Assembly: GCA_905233285.1 (NCBI GenBank)
Contig: CAJODY010000026.1
Coordinates: forward strand, 1 to 39,063
Direction: 5' to 3'
Origin: an uncultured Bacteroidaceae bacterium
Lineage (GTDB): Bacteria > Bacteroidota > Bacteroidia > Bacteroidales > Bacteroidaceae
Length of the DNA: 39,063 nucleotides
The notes beneath the pieces were generated by a model that was given only the letters and a program-made list of their open reading frames with translations, searched no databases and was not told the DNA's origin. The translations under genes were made by a program, and so were the position numbers. Positions 8,597 to 15,605 of the stretch are shown one piece after another (position 1 is the first letter of the stretch; every line of letters starts with the position of its first letter).

Positions 8597-10113
8597 TTCG
8601 TTTTGATTTTAAATGCCGTTTGTTTAACATAATTTTTTTCGTCAAAAGTGAGAGAAAAAAGATATGTCATTATTAAAAAAACTATGATAGAAGTTATAAA
8701 TGTAAATATAAAATTGAGGGTTGGCGGAAGATAATAAGAAGTTAACGAGCATGCAATAATTGAAAAGAGAACAGGTTGAAAAATTCTGCAGAGAACGTTT
8801 CTTGAATAATCCATTAATGAAATATTTAAAAAGTGGCTCGCTATATACAAGCGTACGAAACCTGCAAAAAGTTCAACAAAAGCATATAAAATGATTACAC
8901 TAACTACAGAAAAATTCAACGATAATAAAAAATACCCTAACGGAAGAATAAGAATTTTTACAGCGCCAACATATATAGAAGAAATTTTGACTAGATTGCA
9001 AGCTTGAAAAGAAGAATTGATACCAACGGTTAGTTGATCAAACATCATAGCAAGTAGCACAAATTTACAGAAAACGACAGAATATTCAGGAATGTCTTTT
9101 AACCATAGGTTCAATATTGTTTCCATCTCAAACAGACATGGAATAGAAAAAAAAGCCAGGAGTAGGAATCCATATTTACAAGCGCATAAGGACATATATA
9201 TCATTCTTTTTCTGTTTCCTGAACCTTCTGCTTTCATTATTTGAGGATTGATGCTACGAATCATTGTAACTGAAAAATAATTCAATTGGGAAGAAACTTG
9301 ATTTGCAACGGCGTATGCAGCATTTATTGCTGGTCCTTTAAACATGTTTAATAAAACTGCAATTCCTTGGCTTTTACTTATCGCTGTAAAAGAACCGACT
9401 AAATTCCAACTTGCAAAAATCCCCATGTCTTTAAGCAATTTTTTGTTGAAGTTTGTAAAATCAATGTGCTTACATTCTGGATATTTCCAATTGCAAATGA
9501 TATAATATAAGAGAAAGGAAAATATAGATATACATCCCATTCCTATTCCGTATATAAGTAGTTTGTCTTCAAATGCGATATAAGTAATAAGGATTGCAAT
9601 AAAAAGTTTTCCAAGGGACTCCAGTATTGATATGATAGCAATAAATATCATTTGTTCATTTGCGTTTATGCTAGCCGTATAAGGAACAGAAATGAAAGTA
9701 AAAAAAACAGCTATAATTGCAAATTGGAATACTGTTTTTGCTGTTTCGAGTCTTTCATAAGGTATTTGCAAATAAGAATCTATAAAGTAGGTGCCCCCTA
9801 TTTCTAATAATAAAACAATTATTATTCCTAAAATAGCATGTAAAAAAAGACTATGATTAAAGATTGAAATTAAAGTTTTTGTATTATTCTGGCCTTGATA
9901 AAAGGATAAGTATCTTTGTGTAGATGTTGTCAATGCCCCATTTAAAAAAGAGAGCATAGCAATGACTCCCATGATGACATTAAATATACCATAATCAACC
10001 GCTCCCAACGAAGAAAGCACTATTCTAACAGAGAATAGTGATACACCAATTGAAACTGCCATTTTAATGTACAGGACAATGGTATTCAATATTATAAGAG
10101 AACCTGGCTTCAT
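8584..10113 (-). CDS. Polysaccharide flippase, Wzx-like (MOP superfamily)
   Basis: A 509-residue integral membrane protein with about 12-14 hydrophobic segments. It has the N-terminal RIVLSSLGAVDYGIFNVIMG motif characteristic of Wzx/RfbX flippases and a second half-repeat starting near KDMGIFASWNLVGSFTAISK. It is expected to move undecaprenyl-pyrophosphate-linked repeat units from the cytoplasmic to the periplasmic face. It is the first AT-rich gene after the initiating transferase, separated from it by 87 bp in which I see no gene. Start ATG 10113. Length and topology match the family. Confidence 0.9.
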   Translation of the reverse strand: MKPGSLIILNTIVLYIKMAVSIGVSLFSVRIVLSSLGAVDYGIFNVIMGVIAMLSFLNGALTTSTQRYLSFYQGQNNTKTLISIFNHSLFLHAILGIIIVLLLEIGGTYFIDSYLQIPYERLETAKTVFQFAIIAVFFTFISVPYTASINANEQMIFIAIISILESLGKLFIAILITYIAFEDKLLIYGIGMGCISIFSFLLYYIICNWKYPECKHIDFTNFNKKLLKDMGIFASWNLVGSFTAISKSQGIAVLLNMFKGPAINAAYAVANQVSSQLNYFSVTMIRSINPQIMKAEGSGNRKRMIYMSLCACKYGFLLLAFFSIPCLFEMETILNLWLKDIPEYSVVFCKFVLLAMMFDQLTVGINSSFQACNLVKISSIYVGAVKILILPLGYFLLSLNFSVVSVIILYAFVELFAGFVRLYIASHFLNISLMDYSRNVLCRIFQPVLFSIIACSLTSYYLPPTLNFIFTFITSIIVFLIMTYLFSLTFDEKNYVKQTAFKIKTKWIK

Positions 10114-10200
10114 CCAGTTTTGAGTTGATTTAATAGAATGTCTTTTCCCTTTTCTTCTTCCTGATATTGCTCTATCAAGCAGGCGTGATGTTTGCTGCCT

Positions 10201-11595
10201 TTAATAAGCATTTTTGTCTCTCTTGAAGATGGTCTTGACAGTCATCCATATGATGCGGATGTCGAGCCAGAGGCTCCAATGCTGGGTGTACCAGATGTCG
10301 CGCTCAACTCGACCTTCCATCTGCCACAGTTCACGGGTTTCACCGCGGAAACCAGTTACCTGCGCCCAGCCGGTGATGCCGGGTTTGACGAAGTGGCGCA
10401 CCATGTACTTATCTATCAGTTTGTCGTATTGCTCCGTATGAGCTAGCATGTGAGGGCGGGGACCCACAATGCTCATGTTTCCAATCAACACGTTCCAGAA
10501 TTGAGGCAGTTCGTCAATGTTGGTCTTACGCATGAAATCACCAAAGGGGAATTTGCGCGGGTCGTCCTTGGTGGCCTGCAGACGGTCGGCATCGCTATTA
10601 ACATGCATGGAGCGGAACTTATAGCAGTAGAAATCGTGGCCGTCAATTCCAGTGCGCAACTGGCGGAAGAATACCGGTCCCGGGCTTTGACGTTTTATAA
10701 TCAGCACGATGAACGGCAGCAGCAGTGCTGTGGGTATCAGGCACAGGATGGATAAGACGATGTCCGACAGTCGTTTTAACAGTCTGTTCATCGGCTCTTC
10801 CAACGGACTGGTGTAGGTGGTCATCACGCCGATGTCATCGATGAGAGTCGGCTGCAGATTCAATTTTTCCTCTGCCGTCGGCAAATAGTAGAACTTCACC
10901 ATGCTGTGATCGCATAGGCGTACGGTCTGCTCTATCATTTCGCGCTCCTTGTGCGAAACACACAAATAGAGTTCTTCGCCCAATGGTAGATCTTCCGGGT
11001 GGGACAGCAACGATTCGAAGTCTTTGACACTTCCGTTATGGCTCAGACCCTCGATTTCACCGTAGATGTTACGAATCTTATAGCCATATGTGGAATTACT
11101 TGTGAGTTTCTTATATAAATTCAGAAGTTCTTTGTCCGATCCGACAAGTGTTACGTAACGTGTATTGTAGCCCGACTGTCTGAGTTCCTTCACTAACCAT
11201 CGTTCTAAGAATCGCAGTAGGATGAGAATCGCCAGCATAACAAGACCCATGACAAACAGATACACTCCCACACGGGAGATGAAGCGAATGGAGCGCAACA
11301 TCAGATACGAGAGCAGCGTCTGCATCCCTACGAGCATTGTGCAGCGACGCAGTATGGCATTGGCACCCACCATACGTTCATGAATAACCGACGGGAAGCA
11401 ATACTCCGCAATGATGAAAGCAAAGATGCAAATCATCCAAAAGGCCCCTTCCTTCTCTCCGTCCCAGTTCTTTGACGCGGGAATGGCATTAGTCAAGATG
11501 TAGAGCAGGCCGCACAGCACCGCAAAGTCCACCGCAATTATAAGTAGCTGTATAAGTCTGTTTGTCTGGTTATCGTTCTTTATTCGTATTTGCAT
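10201..11595 (-). CDS. Polyprenyl-phosphate glycosyl-1-phosphate transferase (WbaP/WcaJ type)
   Basis: This 464-residue enzyme starts repeat-unit synthesis by transferring a sugar-1-phosphate from a UDP-sugar to undecaprenyl phosphate. The N-terminal part has four membrane spans (roughly residues 12-32, 45-62, 78-105, 115-140), followed by a CoA-binding-like Rossmann region (YVTLVGSDKELLNLYKKL). The C-terminal catalytic domain (about 265-460) has one hydrophobic re-entrant helix, PGPVFFRQLRTG, YKFRSM, NIDELPQFWNVLIGNMSIVG, PRPH and KPGITGWAQV, all diagnostic of the family. Its base composition is balanced, unlike the next genes. It begins 3 bp after the upxY stop, so it is co-transcribed with upxY. 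Bacteroidota members are usually annotated as glucose transferases, but the sugar is not proven. Confidence 0.93.
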   Translation of the reverse strand: MQIRIKNDNQTNRLIQLLIIAVDFAVLCGLLYILTNAIPASKNWDGEKEGAFWMICIFAFIIAEYCFPSVIHERMVGANAILRRCTMLVGMQTLLSYLMLRSIRFISRVGVYLFVMGLVMLAILILLRFLERWLVKELRQSGYNTRYVTLVGSDKELLNLYKKLTSNSTYGYKIRNIYGEIEGLSHNGSVKDFESLLSHPEDLPLGEELYLCVSHKEREMIEQTVRLCDHSMVKFYYLPTAEEKLNLQPTLIDDIGVMTTYTSPLEEPMNRLLKRLSDIVLSILCLIPTALLLPFIVLIIKRQSPGPVFFRQLRTGIDGHDFYCYKFRSMHVNSDADRLQATKDDPRKFPFGDFMRKTNIDELPQFWNVLIGNMSIVGPRPHMLAHTEQYDKLIDKYMVRHFVKPGITGWAQVTGFRGETRELWQMEGRVERDIWYTQHWSLWLDIRIIWMTVKTIFKRDKNAY

Positions 11596-11598
11596 TGT

Positions 11599-12276
11599 TC
11601 AATCTGTATTAATTGGCATTATAAAGGCTGTTGGTATATAGGCTGTTGAAATGAGTCCGATGCTGGACAAAGAAAGAACCACTCTCTGCTGACCTGCCAC
11701 ACGGGCAACCCTCCCTTCGACTCCTTTGAAGAGGCCTTCTATCACCCTGACCGTCTCGCCGCCCTTGTAATGGCACTGCGATTCATCCACAAACTTCAGA
11801 TGCTCACTCATGTTAGATGTAGCAATGATGAAGTTCTCCATTTCATTGCAGGATATGGTCAATGGAGGGTTCTTTCCCATTTCGTCTTGGACAAAATGAT
11901 TGTAATAATAGGTAAGAAATGATAAAGCCGGCGTATGTTTTACGTACTCCTCGGCTTTGTCCTCTGTGGTATATACGAAAAGAAGGTTTGGGAGCAATTT
12001 CTCCAAAACTTTCTTTTGCTTTCCATTTACTATTTTGCGTGCATAGCGCTTGGCGATATAGACATACGTACCCTCTTCCACGATGTAGTCCGCAGCCTGA
12101 TCTTCTCTTCCATACGAGGCTCTAAAAACATACCAACTTTTACTAGGGTTATATACATACCTTACCGACACCCCTGTTTTCGAGCTTTTCGTTTCGGGGA
12201 AGGCATCAAGGGTAAACCTGACGCTAGGAGGATCTGACTCGCCTCTTCGAGTTGTCACATTAGACAATGTGGCCAT
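11599..12276 (-). CDS. UpxY-family transcription antiterminator (NusG paralogue)
   Basis: A NusG-like protein of about 225 residues. The NGN domain begins at KSWYVFRASYGREDQAADYI and continues through YVYIAKRYARKIVNGKQKKV and EKLLPNLLFVYT. The C-terminal KOW segment is GGETVRVIEGLFKGVEGRVA. In Bacteroides, UpxY proteins let RNA polymerase pass termination sites in the leader of their own capsule operon, and being the first gene fits that role. The frame is open to ATG 12420, but I prefer ATG 12276. A -33/-7 promoter (TTG, 20 bp, TATCTTTG) lies at 12325-12295, inside the longer reading, and the added N-terminus is polar and unlike the family. No UpxZ gene follows; the sugar transferase starts 3 bp after the stop. 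Confidence 0.88.
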   Translation of the reverse strand: MATLSNVTTRRGESDPPSVRFTLDAFPETKSSKTGVSVRYVYNPSKSWYVFRASYGREDQAADYIVEEGTYVYIAKRYARKIVNGKQKKVLEKLLPNLLFVYTTEDKAEEYVKHTPALSFLTYYYNHFVQDEMGKNPPLTISCNEMENFIIATSNMSEHLKFVDESQCHYKGGETVRVIEGLFKGVEGRVARVAGQQRVVLSLSSIGLISTAYIPTAFIMPINTD

Positions 12277-12294
12277 TATTTCGTTAATCAGCTG

Positions 12295-12325
12295 CAAAGA
12301 TACTGCTTTTTTGTAGCACGAGCAA
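12295..12325 (-). promoter_or_regulatory. Predicted promoter of the upxY polysaccharide operon
   Basis: On the minus strand, TTG (12325-12323), exactly 20 bp, then TATCTTTG (12302-12295). This matches the Bacteroidota primary sigma consensus TTTG-N19-21-TAnnTTTG. Transcription would start near 12288, leaving a leader of about 12 nt before ATG 12276. No inverted repeats suitable for a phase-variable invertible promoter flank it within the visible sequence. Confidence 0.55.
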
Positions 12326-12428
12326 CGGCTTGTAGCGAGAAAATTATGCCGATCATTGTTTTTTTGTTGTCCACCGCTTAGTTGCCGCAAGTTTGCCTCT
12401 TCGTGATACGTCGGGCGCATGGTGAAAA

Positions 12429-12507
12429 TTCCAAGCGCTTGGAAATAAAATTCTAAGCGCTTGGAATTTAATTTCTAAGCGCTTAGAAGTTGAGAGCGGC
12501 TGGGACG
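12429..12507 (+). repeat. 79-bp palindrome-triplet element, copy 1
   Basis: Three 16-bp palindromes of form TTCYAAGCGCTTRGAA lie at 12429-12444 (perfect), 12451-12466 (one mismatched pair) and 12473-12488 (perfect). They repeat at an exact 22-bp step with AT-rich 6-bp spacers. After 8 bp comes CGGCTGGGACG (12497-12507). Copy 2 at 37077-37155 has the same order, spacing and total length. This copy lies between divergent genes, 5' of both upxY and the GH43 gene, so it cannot be simply a terminator. The function is unknown. Confidence 0.9.
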
Positions 12508-12580
12508 TGGTGTGAGGATAGGGGAAAAGAAAAATACTTTCTTTTTCGCCACAAGGTTTTATCAGTACGAATAAAATATG

Positions 12581-12588
12581 TAACTTTA
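12581..12588 (+). promoter_or_regulatory. Possible -7 element for the GH43 gene
   Basis: TAACTTTA differs from the Bacteroidota -7 consensus TAnnTTTG at one position and lies 38 bp before ATG 12626. A T-rich stretch (12557-12560) stands where the -33 element is expected. The rest of the 12277-12625 gap holds the upxY promoter and the palindrome element; I see no gene in it. Confidence 0.35.
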
Positions 12589-12625
12589 CCCCGCATTTGT
12601 ATTATGATTTAATTTTTGGACAGTT

Positions 12626-14041
12626 ATGAAAAGGATTGAAATTCTCATTTTATGTGTTATGTTGGCTGTGACAACAACGGCTGGAGTTAAGGCTGATGGC
12701 AAGTCGGAAGGAGAGTGGACGACAATCAGAAACGGACAAGTGTGGCTTACTGCCGAGGGCGATACGGTGCAGGCTCATGCCCCAGGATTCGTGCTTGTAG
12801 ATGGGGTGTGGTATATGTGCGGAGAGGATCGTGCGAATACCTGGCGGCCAGATGTAAATTTGTATAGCAGTCGTGACTTAGTGAACTGGAAGTTCGAGAA
12901 GAAGATAATCGAGAATGGGGTGACGACAAAGGAACTGGGCAGGAGCCGTATGATTGAACGTCCGAAGTTGCTGTATAACCCGAAGACGGGGAAGTATGTG
13001 GTATGGTGCCATTACGAGTCGCGCAATTACGGAGCGTCGGAGGCTGCATGCTTTGAGAGCGACAAGGTGAATGGTGAATATAAATATGTGTGGAGCGGCA
13101 GGCCGCTCGGGGTGAAGAGTCGCGACTGCAATGTTTTTCAGGATAAGGAGGGAACGGCTTATTTCATTTCAACTACGGAGGAGAACCAGCACTTGGGACT
13201 GTTCCGACTGAGTGAGGATTACCACGAGGCTGTGGAGCATACTGAGATTTTCAGTCATCAGCGCAGGGAGGCTCCAGCCATAGTGAGACTGGGCGATACG
13301 TATTTCATGTTTAGTTCGGCTTGTACGGGATGGGATCCTAACCAATGCAAACTGTCGTACAGCAACGACTTGCGTCAGGGATGGACTCCGTTGGAGAATA
13401 TAGGCAATAACATCGCTTTCGATACTCAGGCGGCTGCCATTCTGGAGGTAAGGGGTACGAAGACGACAACATACTTGTATGTGGGTGACCGCTGGCAAGA
13501 CCCAGGGCTGCCAGACACGAAGACTATCATCTTTCCGATTGAGTTTGAAGGCGAGAAGTGTAAGTTTGAATATCACGAAAGGTTCGATATAAATTTCACC
13601 ACAGGCGAATGGCGTGAGACTCCTACCGACGGATTGTTTGTCGATAAGAGCGGTTGGAAAGTTGTGGAGAGCAGTGGCGAAGCAGAGGGAAGGGGCGCCG
13701 GCAGGAACGTCATCGACGGCGACAAGACTACGGCATGGTTCTCGCGTCAGGGAGAAGAGGGTGAAGCTCTGCACTTCATTCAGATAGACGTGGGTAGAAA
13801 GCAGAAGATACGTGGTCTGTTGCTTACTCCAAATCTGCAGGCTGGTGGTCGCGGACTGGTACGCGATTATGAGTTTCTGGTGAGTGCGGATGGCAAGGAG
13901 TGGACTGTGGCAAGCAGTGGCAGATGGATGCCATACTATACGGAGGTTGATTTCGAAGCGCAGGAGTGCCGATACTTCAAACTAGTGTGCAAGAGGAGTC
14001 GTTTTGTGTCTGTGGCAGAAATTGATGTGATGAAAGAATGA
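12626..14041 (+). CDS. Secreted GH43 glycosidase (galactanase-like) with C-terminal CBM32
   Basis: A 471-residue exported enzyme. Residues 1-23 form a signal peptide (ILILCVMLAVTTTAG). Residues about 35-330 match the GH43 subfamily close to exo-beta-1,3-galactanases: TVQAHAPGFVLVDGVWYMCG, MIERPKLLYNPKTGKY (E111), REAPAIVRLGDTYFMF (E215), TGWDPNQ, FDTQAAAIL (Q268) and YLYVGDRW. In the characterised fungal relative the catalytic set is two Glu and a Gln acting as base, and the same three types are in place here. Residues about 341-470 form an F5/8 type C (CBM32) beta-sandwich (NVIDGDKTTAWFS to AEIDVMKE). It probably trims galactose-containing glycans in the periplasm or at the surface. No SusC/SusD pair is in view, so it is a stand-alone enzyme here. 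Confidence 0.85.
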   Translation: MKRIEILILCVMLAVTTTAGVKADGKSEGEWTTIRNGQVWLTAEGDTVQAHAPGFVLVDGVWYMCGEDRANTWRPDVNLYSSRDLVNWKFEKKIIENGVTTKELGRSRMIERPKLLYNPKTGKYVVWCHYESRNYGASEAACFESDKVNGEYKYVWSGRPLGVKSRDCNVFQDKEGTAYFISTTEENQHLGLFRLSEDYHEAVEHTEIFSHQRREAPAIVRLGDTYFMFSSACTGWDPNQCKLSYSNDLRQGWTPLENIGNNIAFDTQAAAILEVRGTKTTTYLYVGDRWQDPGLPDTKTIIFPIEFEGEKCKFEYHERFDINFTTGEWRETPTDGLFVDKSGWKVVESSGEAEGRGAGRNVIDGDKTTAWFSRQGEEGEALHFIQIDVGRKQKIRGLLLTPNLQAGGRGLVRDYEFLVSADGKEWTVASSGRWMPYYTEVDFEAQECRYFKLVCKRSRFVSVAEIDVMKE

Positions 14042-14080
14042 ATTTGCAATTTGTTTTACTTCTAATTCTACTTTTTTTCG

Positions 14081-14088
14081 TAACTTCG
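14081..14088 (+). promoter_or_regulatory. Possible -7 element for the DUF3078 gene
   Basis: TAACTTCG is one base from TAnnTTTG and lies 23 bp before ATG 14111, in the 69-bp gap after the GH43 stop. No well-spaced -33 element is visible, so this is weak. Co-transcription with the GH43 gene is the alternative. Confidence 0.3.
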
Positions 14089-14110
14089 CCCTGATTTTAG
14101 GTAAGCAAAG

Positions 14111-15370
14111 ATGAAAAAAGCAAATATCCTGTGTAGTTTGTTGTTTGTGAGTATGTTGGCTATGGCTGATAACGTTGTGTTGTCGCCATATCTGTTTAAA
14201 GTGGTTGGTCCGCGTGTCTATAGAAGTGAGGCTACACGACGGGCATTCAGTCTGGACTGGACTCCGAAGTCGGAGCTGAAGCAGTCGGTGCCGGTGGAGA
14301 CGGAGGGTATGCGTATGCGTGACGGCATGAACGAACTGATGGACAAGGAGTTGTTCAAGGCTTACATGGAACACCCTACTGATTTTCGATATCACGAAGG
14401 TATGGTTGAAGGTCAGCAGCTTATCCCAATCGATGGTTCGGTGGAACGCTCTGGTAGCCGTGCGGGTGATGAGACGATGAATAACCTGCTAAGTGTGGAT
14501 GTAGGCAAGAAGGATGTGGCATCGCTCGTAGGTCCGCTTGACATCGGACTGGAGATTGAACGTCCGAATTTCTGGAAAACTAAAGGTGAGTTCAGTCTGC
14601 AATATACGCAGAACTACTACTCGGAGATGTGGTATAAGGGAGCGAACAACAATATGACGTTTCTGGGTTCCGTGCTGCTCGAAGCAAACTATAACGACCA
14701 GAAACGCATCCAGTGGGATAACAAGCTGGAGATGAGACTCGGGTTCATCAATTCGAAGAGTGATACGGTGCACAAATATATACCTAGCGACAATAAGTTG
14801 TATCTGATGAGTAAGTTGGGTGTGAGAGCTATCAAGGATTTTTTCTATACTCTCTCAACGGAGGCACAGACACAGATTATGAACGGATATAAGGTGAACG
14901 ACACGACGAAATATTCAGCTATCCTCGCCCCGCTCGATGTATTCGTGTCAATCGGTATGGACTACAAACCGAAACTAAGGCACGATAATACGTTGTCTGT
15001 AGCTGTTCTGCCGCTTTCGTACAAGTTGCGTTATATCGCCGGTGGCGACGACGTGATAATCAAGGAATACAAGATGCGCGACGGACTGCGCCATCAGAAC
15101 GACTTCGGTTCGAAAATTGAGGCGACCTGTAAGTTTACCCTTGTAAAGAACCTTGTGTGGAAGAGCCGCCTTTACTATTATACTACATATAAATATGTGG
15201 AAGCTGAGTGGGAGAATGTCCTGACTTATTCATTCAGCCGATATATCCAGACGGAATTTTTCACCCTGTGGCGATTTGACGATAACCGCGATATGAAGTA
15301 TTGGGACGAGAAACTCGGCTTCTTCCAATTCCGTGAGTATCTCACACTGGGGCTGGCGTATAAATTCTGA
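14111..15370 (+). CDS. DUF3078-type outer-membrane beta-barrel protein
   Basis: A 419-residue exported protein that I place in the DUF3078 family. It has a short signal peptide (MKKANILCSLLFVSMLAMA, cleaved near 19-20) and a charged N-terminal region with ELMDKELFKAYMEHPTDFRY. Many aromatic-ending beta strands follow, such as KGEFSLQYTQNYYSEMWYKG, NKLEMRLGFINSKSD and VWKSRLYYYTTYKYVEAEWE. The protein ends in LTLGLAYKF, a terminal Phe typical of outer-membrane barrels inserted by the Bam machinery. The motif WYKGANNNM is characteristic of the family. The function is unknown in the literature I know. It sits 69 bp after the GH43 gene; a joint role is not shown. Confidence 0.75.
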   Translation: MKKANILCSLLFVSMLAMADNVVLSPYLFKVVGPRVYRSEATRRAFSLDWTPKSELKQSVPVETEGMRMRDGMNELMDKELFKAYMEHPTDFRYHEGMVEGQQLIPIDGSVERSGSRAGDETMNNLLSVDVGKKDVASLVGPLDIGLEIERPNFWKTKGEFSLQYTQNYYSEMWYKGANNNMTFLGSVLLEANYNDQKRIQWDNKLEMRLGFINSKSDTVHKYIPSDNKLYLMSKLGVRAIKDFFYTLSTEAQTQIMNGYKVNDTTKYSAILAPLDVFVSIGMDYKPKLRHDNTLSVAVLPLSYKLRYIAGGDDVIIKEYKMRDGLRHQNDFGSKIEATCKFTLVKNLVWKSRLYYYTTYKYVEAEWENVLTYSFSRYIQTEFFTLWRFDDNRDMKYWDEKLGFFQFREYLTLGLAYKF

Positions 15371-15393
15371 TAAATGACGGCCTCACCCCCGCC

Positions 15394-15443
15394 CCCTCAC
15401 CCTAATGAGAGGGTAGAAAAGTCCCTCCCCATTATGGGGGAGG
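15394..15443. repeat. Two GC-rich hairpins downstream of the DUF3078 gene
   Basis: Two adjacent inverted repeats: CCCTC (15394-15398) with GAGGG (15409-15413), and CCTCCCC (15424-15430) with GGGGAGG (15437-15443) around a 6-nt loop. Neither is followed by a T-run, so they are weak as factor-independent terminators. C/G-rich hairpins of this style occur as dispersed intergenic repeats in Bacteroidota; only one copy is in this window. The rest of the 15371-15605 gap holds the asnA promoter and no gene. Confidence 0.5.
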
Positions 15444-15542
15444 TTAGGTAGGGGCTGTTAGTACAAAAGAGCGATTTTGTTCTCTTTGTAAAGAAAACTG
15501 GAGTAAAATGCTAACAATTTGCAATTATTTTAGCATATTTTG

Positions 15543-15573
15543 TTGCAAAATAATTTTGCTTGCCATAACTTTG
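15543..15573 (+). promoter_or_regulatory. Promoter of the asnA-queD-queE operon
   Basis: TTG (15543-15545), 20 bp, then TAACTTTG (15566-15573) is a full match to the Bacteroidota -33/-7 consensus. It lies 32 bp before ATG 15606, giving a leader of about 25 nt. It is the best promoter match I found in the window. Confidence 0.7.
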
Positions 15574-15605
15574 CAGCCGTAATTTGAAAAAAGCTAAGAG
15601 AAGAC

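Noticed and set aside
10114-10200. Possible small gene between wzx and the sugar transferase
   Set aside because: I found no convincing frame or start on either strand in these 87 bp; it may be a recombination junction or leader only.
12277-12420. N-terminal extension of UpxY from ATG 12420
   Set aside because: The promoter match at 12325-12295 lies inside it, and the extra residues (polar, Cys-rich, no family match) do not look like a NusG N-terminus. Kept as an alternative only.
12429-12488. Palindrome triplet read as a short CRISPR array (repeats at 22-bp spacing)
   Set aside because: Repeats are self-palindromic, spacers are 6 bp and similar to each other, and no cas genes are near. It does not fit a CRISPR array.
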